This document shows, one piece after another, positions 8,369 to 16,579 of a DNA stretch of 64,000 bases. Origin of the DNA: Streptomyces griseoviridis (GTDB taxonomy: Bacteria > Actinomycetota > Actinomycetes > Streptomycetales > Streptomycetaceae); contig BMSM01000021.1 in the NCBI GenBank assembly GCA_014649155.1, forward strand, positions 1 to 64,000, written 5' to 3'. Within the stretch, counting starts at the first letter, position 1; the number at the start of each line of letters is the position of its first letter. The position numbers and the translations under genes were made by a program. A model generated the notes under the pieces. The model searched no databases, was not told the DNA's origin, and saw only the letters and a program-made list of their open reading frames with translations.

Positions 8369-9637
8369 CTACTCCGTAGCCGGCTCCGCGGCGGTGCCGT
8401 CCGCCGGGTCCGGGCCGGTGCCGTCCGCCGGGCGGCGGTCGAGGACGGCCAGGGCGCGCTGCGCGACCGGGTGGCTGCGGACCAGCTCGGCGAGGGTCGT
8501 GGCGCCCCGGGTGATGTCCCGGAACGCGTTCCAGGCCGGACGGAAGCCGGTCAGCGCCGCGTGGAAGAGTCCCGGACGGCGTTCGAACACCGCCAGCAGC
8601 CGCTTGCCGACGCTCATCTCCACGCCCAGCCCGGCCTTGACGGCGAAGGCGTAGTTCAGCGCCTGGCGGCGGGCGTCCACCGCGTCGTGCGCCTCGGCGA
8701 TCCGCACCGCCCACTCCCCCGCGAGCCGACCCGAACGCAGGGCGAAGGAGATGCCCTCCCGGGTCCACGGCTCCAGCAGCCCCGCCGCGTCCCCGCAGAC
8801 CAGGACCCGGCCCCGGGAGAGCGGCGAGTCGTCGGTCCGGCACCGGGTGAGGTGGCCGGAGGAGATGCTCGGCTCGAAACCGGCGAGGCCCAGGCGGCCG
8901 ATGAAGTCCTCCAGGTAGCGCTTGGTCGCCGCGCCCTCGCCGCGGGCCGAGATGACCCCGACCGTGAGGGTGTCGCCCTTGGGGAAGACCCAGCCGTAAC
9001 TGCCGGGCATCGGGCCCCAGTCGATGAGGACCCGGCCCTTCCAGTCCTCGGCGACCGGCTGCGGGACCGGGATCTCCGCCTCCAGGCCCAGGTCCACCTG
9101 GTCGACCTTGACCCCGACGTGCGCCGCTATCCGGCTCGCGCTGCCGTCCGCGCCGACCACGGCCCGGGCCAGCACGGTCTCGCCGCCCTGGAGCACCACG
9201 GCGGCCGTCCGCCGGTCGGGAACCGCCGAGCCGTGCTGCTCGACCCGGGACACGGTGACGCCGGTGCGCAGCTCGGCGCCCGCCTTCTGCGCGTGCTCGA
9301 CGAGCTGCGCGTCGAACTCGGGCCGGTTGATCAGCCCGAACAGCATCTGCCGGGAGCGGCGGGTGCGGGTGAAACGGCCGTTGTGGGTGAAGGTCACCGC
9401 GTGCACGCGGTCCTTGAGGGGCAGGTCGAAGCCCGGGGGGAGGGAGTCGCGCGAGGGACCGATGATGCCGCCGCCGCACGTCTTGTAGCGGGGCAGGTCC
9501 GCCTTCTCCAGCACCAGCACGCGGCGTCCCGCGACCGCCGCCGCGTAGGCGGCCGAGGCCCCCGCGGGTCCCGCGCCCACCACGACGACGTCCCACACCT
9601 GACCCGCGTCGTCCGCCGAAGAGTTCTCGCTGCTCAC
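8369..9637 (-). CDS. Geranylgeranyl reductase family FAD oxidoreductase
   Basis: A 422-residue flavoprotein with an N-terminal dinucleotide-binding motif (VVGAGPAGASAAY, about residues 19-31) and the family segment LPRYKTCGGGIIGPS. A second FAD contact lies around VCGDAAGLLEPWTREGI. This family reduces isoprenoid double bonds, for example in menaquinone or archaeal-lipid side chains; in actinomycetes many members lie near respiratory genes. The start is a GTG with GGAG about 12 bases upstream, which is somewhat far. It is divergent from the M20 peptidase and convergent with the isomerase-family gene. The exact substrate is unknown. Confidence 0.85.
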   Translation of the reverse strand: MSSENSSADDAGQVWDVVVVGAGPAGASAAYAAAVAGRRVLVLEKADLPRYKTCGGGIIGPSRDSLPPGFDLPLKDRVHAVTFTHNGRFTRTRRSRQMLFGLINRPEFDAQLVEHAQKAGAELRTGVTVSRVEQHGSAVPDRRTAAVVLQGGETVLARAVVGADGSASRIAAHVGVKVDQVDLGLEAEIPVPQPVAEDWKGRVLIDWGPMPGSYGWVFPKGDTLTVGVISARGEGAATKRYLEDFIGRLGLAGFEPSISSGHLTRCRTDDSPLSRGRVLVCGDAAGLLEPWTREGISFALRSGRLAGEWAVRIAEAHDAVDARRQALNYAFAVKAGLGVEMSVGKRLLAVFERRPGLFHAALTGFRPAWNAFRDITRGATTLAELVRSHPVAQRALAVLDRRPADGTGPDPADGTAAEPATE

Positions 9638-9852
9638 GATGGTCTACTGCTCCGATCAAACCGCATGCCGCACCTGTCCCCCGCATCCTACGGTGGGCAT
9701 CGCCGCAGGCCACTGTGGGAGGATCGGCACGGCAGGGCGCCCTGCTCGCACAGGGCGCGGCCGCACCGCACGATCACGCGCGAACACGTCGTAAACGGAA
9801 GTGGTCGGCGCGTGGTCATCAGTACAACGTCGCACCCACAAGGAGCGTGCCC

Positions 9853-11208
9853 ATGTCGTCGAATCCGGTCGCCGAGACCGTCGCCGCCCTGATGCCGAGG
9901 GCGAAGGCCGAACTCACCGAGCTGGTGGCCTTCCGGTCGGTGGCCGACTTCGACCAGTTCCCGAGGAGTGAGAGCGAGGCCGCCGCCGCCTGGATAGCGG
10001 GCGCGCTGCGCGCCGAGGGCTTCGAGGACGTGGCCCTGCTCGACACCCCGGACGGCACACAGTCGGTGTACGGCTACCTGCCCGGCCCCGAGGGCGCGAA
10101 GACGGTCCTGCTCTACGCCCACTACGACGTGCAGCCGCCGCTGGACGAGGCGGGCTGGACCACTCCGCCGTTCGAGCTGACCGAGCGCGACGGCCGCTGG
10201 TACGGACGGGGGACGGCCGACTGCAAGGGCGGCGTCATCATGCACCTGCTGGCGCTGCGCGCGCTGAAGGCGAACGGCGGTGTGCCGGTGCACGTCAAGG
10301 TGATCGCCGAGGGCTCGGAGGAGCAGGGCACGGGCGGCCTGGAGCGGTACGCCGAGCAGCACCCGGAGCTGCTCGCGGCCGACACCGTCGTCATCGGCGA
10401 CGCGGGCAACTTCCGGGTCGGCCTGCCGACGGTCACCACGACCCTGCGCGGCATGACCCTCGTACGCGTCGCCGTCGACACCCTCGAAGGCAACCTGCAC
10501 TCCGGGCAGTTCGGCGGCGCCGCCCCCGACGCGCTCGCGGCGCTGATCCGCACGCTGGACTCGCTGCGCGCCGAGGACGGTTCGACGACCGTCGACGGGC
10601 TGGCGGGTGACGGCACATGGGACGGGCTCCAGTACGCGGAGGAGCAGTTCCGCGCGGACGCCAGGGTGCTGGACGGCGTGGAGCTGATCGGCTCGGGCAC
10701 GGTCGCCGACCGGATCTGGGCCCGGCCGGCCGTCACGGTGCTGGGCATCGACTGCCCGCCGGTGGTGGGCGCGACGCCCTCGGTACAGGCCGGTGCGCGG
10801 GCCCTGGTGAGCCTGCGGGTGCCGCCGGGCACGGACGCCACCGAGGCCGTGAAGCTGCTCCGGGCCCACCTGGAGGCGCACACGCCGTGGGGCGCCCGGG
10901 TCGCCGTCGAGCAGGTCGGCCAGGGCCAGCCGTTCCGTGCCGACACGACCAGCCCGGCGTACCAGGCCATGGCGGACGCGATGGCGGCGGCGTACCCCGG
11001 CCAGGAGATGAGCTACGCCGGCCAGGGCGGCTCGATCCCGCTGTGCAACACCCTGGCCGGCCTCTACCCGGACGCGGAGATCCTCCTCATCGGCCTGAGC
11101 GAGCCGGAGGCCCGCATCCACGCGGTGAACGAGAGCGTCTCCCCCGCGGAACTGGAACGCCTGTCGGTCGCGGAGGCCCTGTTCCTGCGCAACTACGCGG
11201 GCAACTAG
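9853..11208 (+). CDS. M20 family metallopeptidase (dipeptidase)
   Basis: A 451-residue di-zinc hydrolase of the M20 family (CNDP/PepV-like dipeptidases and deacylases). Metal and catalytic motifs are present: YAHYDVQPP, then RGTADCKGG, EGSEEQGTGG, and a late HAVNESV histidine. A dimerisation (lid) domain sits between, around residues 200-320, including HSGQFGG. It has no signal peptide, so it acts in the cytoplasm. I chose ATG 9853 because AAGGAG lies 8 bases upstream. The gene is monocistronic, divergent from the flavoprotein and convergent with the Nudix fusion, with a dispersed repeat in the convergent gap. Confidence 0.9.
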   Translation: MSSNPVAETVAALMPRAKAELTELVAFRSVADFDQFPRSESEAAAAWIAGALRAEGFEDVALLDTPDGTQSVYGYLPGPEGAKTVLLYAHYDVQPPLDEAGWTTPPFELTERDGRWYGRGTADCKGGVIMHLLALRALKANGGVPVHVKVIAEGSEEQGTGGLERYAEQHPELLAADTVVIGDAGNFRVGLPTVTTTLRGMTLVRVAVDTLEGNLHSGQFGGAAPDALAALIRTLDSLRAEDGSTTVDGLAGDGTWDGLQYAEEQFRADARVLDGVELIGSGTVADRIWARPAVTVLGIDCPPVVGATPSVQAGARALVSLRVPPGTDATEAVKLLRAHLEAHTPWGARVAVEQVGQGQPFRADTTSPAYQAMADAMAAAYPGQEMSYAGQGGSIPLCNTLAGLYPDAEILLIGLSEPEARIHAVNESVSPAELERLSVAEALFLRNYAGN

Positions 11209-11261
11209 CCGGTCACCGCCGGCGGGGGCCGGGTCCGGGGACCTGACCACCGCCGGCGGCG

Positions 11262-11340
11262 CGACGCCCCAGGGGGCGCGGGGAACTGCGCCGCCAGCCC
11301 CCCACCACCCGCACGCGGCGCGCAGCGGCCCCCCACCACC
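11262..11340. repeat. Dispersed Streptomyces-type intergenic repeat
   Basis: The gap between two convergent genes holds a sequence built around GGGGCGCGGGGAACTGCGC followed by C-rich CCACCACCC blocks. From memory, near-identical intergenic copies occur many times in Streptomyces genomes. The GGCGC/GCGCC arms flanking GGGGAACT can form a hairpin, so it may serve as a bidirectional terminator. Only one copy lies in this window, so its dispersed nature is recalled, not shown. Confidence 0.5.
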
Positions 11341-11356
11341 CCCGTGGCCGCGGAAC

Positions 11357-12400
11357 TCACCCCACCGGCACCCCCGCCTCCAGATACAGCGCGGCCCCCC
11401 GCTCCCGCGCCCGCAGGGCCCACCGCAGCCGCGCGTACCGCACCGGGGGCAACAGCCCCGCCGCCTCCTCCTCCGTGACGAACCGCCAGCCGCGCAGCTC
11501 GGGTCCGGGCAGCAGCAGCCGCCCGGCCTCCGCGGGAGCGAGGCGTCCACCGTCGAAGAGCAGCCGCAGCCCCCCGTACCGAGGAGGCGTGGGCGGTTCC
11601 CAGTCGACGACCAGCAGGGAGGGCGCGTCGTCGAGGTGGACTCCGGTCTCCTCGGCGACCTCCCGGACACCCGCGCGGGCGGGGGCCTCACCGGGCTCGA
11701 CGACACCGCCGGGGAACTCCCAGCCGGGCTTGTAGGTCGGGTCGACCAGCAGGAACCGGTCGTGCTCGTCGAAGAGCAGGACACCGGCGGCGAGGGTCTC
11801 GGCCGTGGGTTCCGGGGTCTGCACGATGTCGCAGGCGGGCGCGGCGCCGGTGTCGACCGCCTCGGCGATCCGGGCGGCGGTCTGGCGCGGGGTGAGCACG
11901 CTGTTGTCGACGGGGTGGGCGTCGGCCATCAGCCAGGAGCCGAGGGCGGCCCGGTAGGGCTCTATCTGGCCGTACGACCACTGCCGTACGCGTATCTCGC
12001 CGTCCGGCGGGTCCGGTGGGACCTCGCGGCCGGCTATGCGTTCCCGCAGGATCGTTTCGGCCGGAGTGAGCAGAATGTGCCGGACCGCGATCCGGCGGGC
12101 GGCGAGGCCGCCGAAGATCTCGTCGCGGTACTCCTGGCGGAGCAGGGTCATGGGGACCACGAGCGTCCCGCCCAGCTCGGCGAGCATCGCGGCCGCCGTG
12201 TCGATCACCAGCCGCCGCCAGATCGGGAGGTCCTGGAAGTCCCCGACCTCGGCGAGGCGTTTGGGTGGCAGCAGATGTCCGAGCGCTCCGCCGATGACCT
12301 CGGGGTCGAAGAGCGTGCTGTTCGGGATCAGGTCGATCAGTTCCCGTGCGGTGGTCGTCTTCCCCGCACCGAACGCGCCGTTGATCCAGACGACGGTCAC
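11357..12400 (-). CDS. P-loop kinase / Nudix hydrolase fusion
   Basis: A 347-residue two-domain protein. Residues 1-185 are an AAA-type small kinase-like NTPase with a P-loop (GAFGAGKTT, residues 8-16). Residues 200-347 are a Nudix hydrolase with a complete Nudix box: GGVVEPGEAPARAG followed by VREVAEETGV (231-254), carrying the REVAEE metal ligands. Nudix domains cleave nucleoside diphosphates linked to another group; the kinase half resembles proteins that phosphorylate small ligands or tRNA-like substrates. The fusion is continuous with no frame break. It is convergent with the M20 gene, and its substrate is unknown. Confidence 0.85.
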   Translation of the reverse strand: MTVVWINGAFGAGKTTTARELIDLIPNSTLFDPEVIGGALGHLLPPKRLAEVGDFQDLPIWRRLVIDTAAAMLAELGGTLVVPMTLLRQEYRDEIFGGLAARRIAVRHILLTPAETILRERIAGREVPPDPPDGEIRVRQWSYGQIEPYRAALGSWLMADAHPVDNSVLTPRQTAARIAEAVDTGAAPACDIVQTPEPTAETLAAGVLLFDEHDRFLLVDPTYKPGWEFPGGVVEPGEAPARAGVREVAEETGVHLDDAPSLLVVDWEPPTPPRYGGLRLLFDGGRLAPAEAGRLLLPGPELRGWRFVTEEEAAGLLPPVRYARLRWALRARERGAALYLEAGVPVG

Positions 12401-12484
12401 AGGTCCCCCTCTTCTGTTGGCCCCCTGTGGCTTGCCCGCTCCACCCTGCCACGGAAACCAGCCCCAGTTGAGGGGGGCACGGCA

Positions 12485-12519
12485 ACGGCGCCGGCCCCCT
12501 GCCGGGGTGCCGGCGCCGT
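12485..12519 (-). terminator. Hairpin after the small secreted protein
   Basis: ACGGCGCCGGC (12485-12495) and GCCGGCGCCGT (12509-12519) form a perfect 11-bp stem, extended inward by a CCCC/GGGG pairing. It lies 14 bases beyond the stop of the small secreted protein gene on the minus strand. Confidence 0.65.
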
Positions 12520-12533
12520 ACCGGCCGTCGCGG

Positions 12534-12722
12534 TCAGTCCTCGCGCGTGTCCTTGTCGTCGTGCGGGGCCAGGCTGTCCTGGCTGATGTCGAGGGTGCTG
12601 AGGGCGTCGGTCGCCTTGTTCAGGTCGACCGGCAGTCCGCCCAGGGCGTGCGACGGGGTGACGGCGGCGACCACGAATCCGGTGGCGAGGGAGGCGATGG
12701 CGAGCATGCTGCGCTTCTTCAT
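12534..12722 (-). CDS. Small secreted protein of unknown function
   Basis: A 62-residue protein. The start at 12722 (MKKRSML) gives a textbook signal peptide: KKR, a hydrophobic core (LAIASLATGFVVAAV) and a likely cleavage after SHA (about residue 26). The mature part would be only about 36 residues, acidic at the C-terminus (HDDKDTRED) and without cysteines. In-frame codons upstream would place basic residues before the signal and are not used. I do not recognise the family; it resembles other short exported Streptomyces proteins of unknown role. It is followed by a strong terminator and is probably monocistronic. Confidence 0.72.
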   Translation of the reverse strand: MKKRSMLAIASLATGFVVAAVTPSHALGGLPVDLNKATDALSTLDISQDSLAPHDDKDTRED

Positions 12723-12813
12723 GCCGGGTTCAACTGCCGCGGTGCCCCGGGAGTCACTGCCCGTCCGCGCCGTCGGCACGCGCCGCGCCCGACACGGCGG
12801 ATTCCCGGCCCCC

Positions 12814-13767
12814 TCAGACCCCCGCCGCGCTCACCCCGGCCGTCCGGGTGAGCGCCGCCGCGGCCGCTCCCACCAGGCCCGCGTCGGTGCCCATCCGGGC
12901 CGGCGCGACCGTCAGGCGGCGTACGAAGGAGAGCGTCGCGTACTCGGCGAGGGCCCGGCGCAGCGGTGCGAAGAGGATCTCGCCCGCCTTGCCCACGCCA
13001 CCGCCGATCACCGCGATGTCGATCTCGACGAGGGTCGCGGTGGCCGCGATGCCGGCGGCCAGGGCCTGGGCCGCCCGCGCGAAGGAGGCCACGGCGACCG
13101 GGTCGCCCGCGCGGGCCGCGGCGGCCACCGCGGCGGCGGACGTGTCCCCGTCGGCGCCGGGGCGCCAGCCGCCCTCCAGGGCGCGCCGCGCGATGTTGGG
13201 GCCGCTCGCGATGCGCTCCACGCAGCCGCGCGCCCCGCACGGGCACGCGTCCCCGTCGAGGTCCACGCTGATGTGCCCGATGTGCCCCGCGTTGCCGGTC
13301 GGGCCGGGATGCAGCCGGCCGCCCAGCACCAGACCGCCGCCGACGCCCGTCGACACCACCATGCACAGCGCGTTGTCGTGCCCGCGGGCGGCGCCCTGCC
13401 AGTGTTCCGCCGCCGTGATCGCCACCCCGTCGCCGATCAGCTCGACCGGCAGTCCGCCGGCCGCCGCCCGGACCCGGTCGACGAGCGGGTACCCGCGCCA
13501 GCCGGGGACGTTGACCGGGCTGACCGTGCCCGCCGAGGCGTCCACCGGCCCGGCGCTGCCGATGCCGACGGCCGTGGCACGGCCCCACAGCGGGGCGGCC
13601 GTCAGCTCGCCGAGCACCTCCTCGACGGCCCCCATCACGGTGTCACCGTCCTCCCGGGCGGGCGTCGGGCGCTGGGCGCGCACCAGAATCCGGCCGTCAC
13701 CGTCCACCAGCGCACCGGCGATCTTGGTGCCGCCGATGTCCAGCGCGGCCACGAGGTCGGTGTCCAT
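12814..13767 (-). CDS. ROK family sugar kinase
   Basis: A 317-residue ROK kinase without a DNA-binding domain. The ATP-binding signature DIGGTKIAGAL is at residues 10-20. The catalytic Asp region (LIGDGVAITAAEHWQG) and the zinc motif CPCGARGCVERIASG are intact. The product probably phosphorylates glucose or a related hexose or amino sugar in the cytoplasm. It is divergent from a LacI-type regulator across a 270-base region with palindromes, which suggests that regulator controls it. No transporter gene is adjacent. Confidence 0.87.
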   Translation of the reverse strand: MDTDLVAALDIGGTKIAGALVDGDGRILVRAQRPTPAREDGDTVMGAVEEVLGELTAAPLWGRATAVGIGSAGPVDASAGTVSPVNVPGWRGYPLVDRVRAAAGGLPVELIGDGVAITAAEHWQGAARGHDNALCMVVSTGVGGGLVLGGRLHPGPTGNAGHIGHISVDLDGDACPCGARGCVERIASGPNIARRALEGGWRPGADGDTSAAAVAAAARAGDPVAVASFARAAQALAAGIAATATLVEIDIAVIGGGVGKAGEILFAPLRRALAEYATLSFVRRLTVAPARMGTDAGLVGAAAAALTRTAGVSAAGV

Positions 13768-13878
13768 CAGAGTCGGTTCTCCCCGTCAGCCTTCGACAAC
13801 ACGGGCACAGCGGCGGGCGCGTGGCGGACACGGCGACAGGCCGGTCACGCGACGGACGCGCGGACCGCGGAGTGCGAA

Positions 13879-13923
13879 GGACAGTGTCCACCCGATCTGA
13901 CAACGTTGTCCAGGCTCTATGCT
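13879..13923. promoter_or_regulatory. Operator and promoter region, LacI regulator / ROK kinase
   Basis: The divergent gap contains a perfect 12-bp palindrome GACAACGTTGTC (13899-13910), typical in shape for LacI-family proteins. A second palindrome, GGACAGTGTCC, lies at 13879-13889. A TATGCT -10 box on the plus strand (13918-13923) starts 8 bases after the first palindrome. Binding there would block transcription of the LacI gene itself. The leader to the LacI start would be about 100 bases. Palindromes and box are visible; the regulator assignment is inferred from adjacency. Confidence 0.55.
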
Positions 13924-14037
13924 CGACGCCACACATCCTCATACAACCCTCAGACACGCCCCCCGTGGGCCCAGCCGCCCGCCTTGGACGACAGGAGCCG
14001 TCGCGAACCCGTGGACGACAGGACAGGATTTCCCCCC

Positions 14038-15087
14038 GTGACCGACATGGCCCGCCCCCGGCACCGCAGCAGCGGGAACCGGTACGGCAACCGTCCGACC
14101 ATGAAGGACGTCGCCGCCCGCGCGGGCGTCGGCCTGAAGACCGTGTCCCGGGTGGTGAACGGGGAGCCGGGGGTGACGCCGGAGACCGAGCGCCGCGTGC
14201 AGGAGGCCATCGACGCCCTCGGCTTCCGCCGCAACGACAGCGCGCGGGTGCTCCGCAAGGGCCGCACCGCCAGCATCGGGCTGGTGCTGGAGGACCTCGC
14301 CGACCCGTTCTACGGGCCGCTCAGCCGGGCCGTGGAGGAGGTGGCCCGCGCCCACGGCGCCCTGCTCATCAACGGGTCCAGCGCCGAGGACCCCGAGCGC
14401 GAGCAGGAGCTGGTGCTGGCGCTGTGCGCGCGGCGGGTGGACGGGCTGGTGGTGATCCCGGCCGGCGACGACCACCGGTATCTGGAGCCGGAGCTGAAGG
14501 CCGGGGTGGCGACGGTGTTCGTGGACCGTCCGGCCGGGCACGTCGACGCGGACGTGGTGCTCAGCGACAGCTTCGGCGGCGCCCGGGACGGCGTCGCCCA
14601 CCTCATCGCGCACGGCCACCGCCGGATCGGCTTCATCGGTGACATGCCCCGCATCCACACGGCCGCCGAGCGGCTGCGCGGCTACCGGGCCGCCATGGAG
14701 GACGCGGGCATACCGGTGCGGGAGTCCTGGATGTCGCTGGGCGTCACCGACCCGGAGCGGGTGCGCCGGGCGGCCGAGGAGATGCTCACCGGCCCGGACC
14801 CGGTCACCGCGATCTTCACCGGCAACAACCGGGTGACCGTCACCGTGATCCGGGTGCTGGCCGAGCACCCGCACGGCGTCGCCCTCGTCGGCTTCGACGA
14901 CATCGAGCTGGCCGAGCTTCTGCGGCCCGGCCTCACCGTCGTCGCCCAGGACGCGGCGGCGCTGGGCCGCACCGCCGCGGAGCGCCTCTTCGGCCAGCTG
15001 GACGGGGACCTGCTCGTCCCCGAGCGGATCGAGCTGCCGACCCGGCTGATCGCCCGGGGGTCGGGCGAGCTGCCGCCCGCGCCCTGA
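14038..15087 (+). CDS. LacI family transcriptional regulator
   Basis: A 349-residue LacI/GalR repressor. The N-terminal helix-turn-helix and hinge helix are clear (TMKDVAARAGVGLKTVSRVV, then PGVTPETERRVQEAI). They are followed by a periplasmic-binding-protein-like sugar domain ending near residue 345. The start is either GTG 14038 (AGGA 10 bases upstream) or ATG 14047, three codons later; the DNA-binding domain is unaffected. It is divergent from the ROK kinase, whose substrate may be its effector. The gene ends 16 bases from a convergent gene with no obvious terminator between. Confidence 0.86.
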   Translation: MTDMARPRHRSSGNRYGNRPTMKDVAARAGVGLKTVSRVVNGEPGVTPETERRVQEAIDALGFRRNDSARVLRKGRTASIGLVLEDLADPFYGPLSRAVEEVARAHGALLINGSSAEDPEREQELVLALCARRVDGLVVIPAGDDHRYLEPELKAGVATVFVDRPAGHVDADVVLSDSFGGARDGVAHLIAHGHRRIGFIGDMPRIHTAAERLRGYRAAMEDAGIPVRESWMSLGVTDPERVRRAAEEMLTGPDPVTAIFTGNNRVTVTVIRVLAEHPHGVALVGFDDIELAELLRPGLTVVAQDAAALGRTAAERLFGQLDGDLLVPERIELPTRLIARGSGELPPAP

Positions 15088-15103
15088 CCGCCCGGGGACG
15101 CGC

Positions 15104-16390
15104 TCAGCGCGCCGAGGCGGTGAGGTCGCCGCGCCTCGGCGCCGAGAAGCCCTCCAGGTCGGCGCGGGTCAGCCCGGTCAGCCGGGCGACCTCGCCGATG
15201 TCGAGGGCGCCGCAGTCCAGGCCGCGCAGCAGGTAGCCGCTGAGCGCCTTGGCGGTGGCGGGCTCGTCCATGACGTCGCCGTCGGTGCGGCTGGCGTAGC
15301 GGGCCAGCCGGGCGGCGGCCTGCTCGAAGCCCTCGCGGTAGAAGGCGAAGACGGCGGCGTACCGGGTGGGGATGTGTCCGGGGTGCATGTCCCAGCCCTG
15401 GTAGTAGGCGCGGGCCAGGGCACGGCGGGTGAGGCCGTAGTGCAGCCGCCAGGCGTCGTGGACCTGGGGGGTGGGACCGACCGGCAGCACGTTGGTGGAA
15501 CCGTCCGAGACCCGTACGCCGGTGCCGGCGGCGGCGACTTGCATGACCGCCTTGGCGTGGTCGGCGGCCGGGTGGTCACTGGCCTGGTGGGCGGCGGAGA
15601 CGCCGAGGCAGGCGCTGTAGTCGAAGGTGCCGTAGTGCAGGCCGGTGGCGCGGCCCTCGGCGGCCTGGATCATGCGGGCCACGGTGGCGGTGCCGTCGGC
15701 GGCGAGGATGGACTGGCTGGTCTCGATCTGGATCTCGAACCCGATCCGGCCCGGCGCGAGCCCGCGCGCCTCCTCGAACTCCTCCAGGAGCCGCACCATG
15801 GCCGTGACCTGCTCGGGGTAGGTCACCTTGGGCAGGGTCAGGACCAGCCCGTCGGGCAGTCCGCCGGCCTCCATCAGACCGGTGAGGAAGATGTCGAGGG
15901 TGCGGATGCCCCGGTCGCGGACGGCGGCCTCCATGCACTTCACGCGGATGCCCATGTACGGGGCCGCCGTGCCGTTCTCGTACGCCTGGGCCACGATCCG
16001 GGCGGCGCGGGCGGCGTCCCGGTCCTCGTCCGTGCCGTGGTAGCCGTCCTCGAAGTCGATCCGGAGGTCCTCGACGGGCTCGCGCTCCAGCTTGGCCCGT
16101 ACGCGGGTGTACACCGGCTCGGCGAGGTCGTCGGGGAGTCGGAGGACGGCGGCGAGGGAGGCGGCGTCCGGGGCGTGTGCGTCGAGGGCGGCGAGCGCCC
16201 GGTCTCCCCAGGTGCGGACGGTGTCCGCGGCGAAGGCGTCGGCGGGGACGTAGACGGTGTGGACGGGCTGGCGGGTGCCGGGGTCCCCTGGGTAGCGCCG
16301 GGCCAGTTCCGCGTCGACCGGCGCCAGCCGGGCGCCGATCTCCTCGGTCACGGCGCTCCCGAGGCTCGTCGCCACCTTCTCCTGGCCCAT
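15104..16390 (-). CDS. DUF6986 family protein, HpcH/HpaI aldolase-like
   Basis: A 428-residue protein resembling the HpcH/HpaI aldolase / citrate lyase beta-chain TIM barrel, in the actinobacterial branch annotated DUF6986. Supporting segments are EDLRIDFEDGYHG, where acidic residues would bind metal; LVLTLPKV; IGFEIQIETSQSIL; and LHYGTFDYSACLG. The family normally makes or breaks a C-C bond next to a carboxylate, often with a CoA ester or alpha-keto acid. The real substrate is not known to me. The promoter region carries a TTCCG-N5-CGGAA palindrome. A strong terminator of the etfBA operon lies upstream, so this gene has its own transcript. Confidence 0.75.
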   Translation of the reverse strand: MGQEKVATSLGSAVTEEIGARLAPVDAELARRYPGDPGTRQPVHTVYVPADAFAADTVRTWGDRALAALDAHAPDAASLAAVLRLPDDLAEPVYTRVRAKLEREPVEDLRIDFEDGYHGTDEDRDAARAARIVAQAYENGTAAPYMGIRVKCMEAAVRDRGIRTLDIFLTGLMEAGGLPDGLVLTLPKVTYPEQVTAMVRLLEEFEEARGLAPGRIGFEIQIETSQSILAADGTATVARMIQAAEGRATGLHYGTFDYSACLGVSAAHQASDHPAADHAKAVMQVAAAGTGVRVSDGSTNVLPVGPTPQVHDAWRLHYGLTRRALARAYYQGWDMHPGHIPTRYAAVFAFYREGFEQAAARLARYASRTDGDVMDEPATAKALSGYLLRGLDCGALDIGEVARLTGLTRADLEGFSAPRRGDLTASAR

Positions 16391-16424
16391 GCCACACCCT
16401 CCTCGTTCCCATTCCCAAGGATTT

Positions 16425-16450
16425 TCCGCTGTACGGAATCAACAATCCGT
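16425..16450 (-). promoter_or_regulatory. Palindromic operator upstream of the DUF6986 gene
   Basis: TTCCG-CTGTA-CGGAA (16425-16439) is a perfect inverted repeat with a 5-base spacer. Its right arm overlaps a second imperfect repeat, CGGAAT-CAAC-AATCCG (16435-16450). They lie 35-60 bases before the DUF6986 start, where a repressor would act. The spacing looks like IclR-type sites, but no such regulator gene is in the window. Confidence 0.55.
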
Positions 16451-16515
16451 AGAGCGAAGTTATCCGGCGATCTTCCCACCGGTCAACACCCGTTCCGCCC
16501 GACGGGCGCGTACGG

Positions 16516-16558
16516 CCGAGGCCCCCGTGACCGCGGACGGCGGTCACGGGGGCCTCGG
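16516..16558 (-). terminator. Strong terminator of the etfBA operon
   Basis: A perfect 19-bp stem (16516-16534 with 16540-16558) and a 5-base GGACG loop start 22 bases beyond the etfA stop. There is no T tract. It is among the strongest hairpins in the window and insulates etfBA from the DUF6986 gene. Confidence 0.8.
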
Positions 16559-16579
16559 TGCGGGCTCCTGGGGAGGCGC

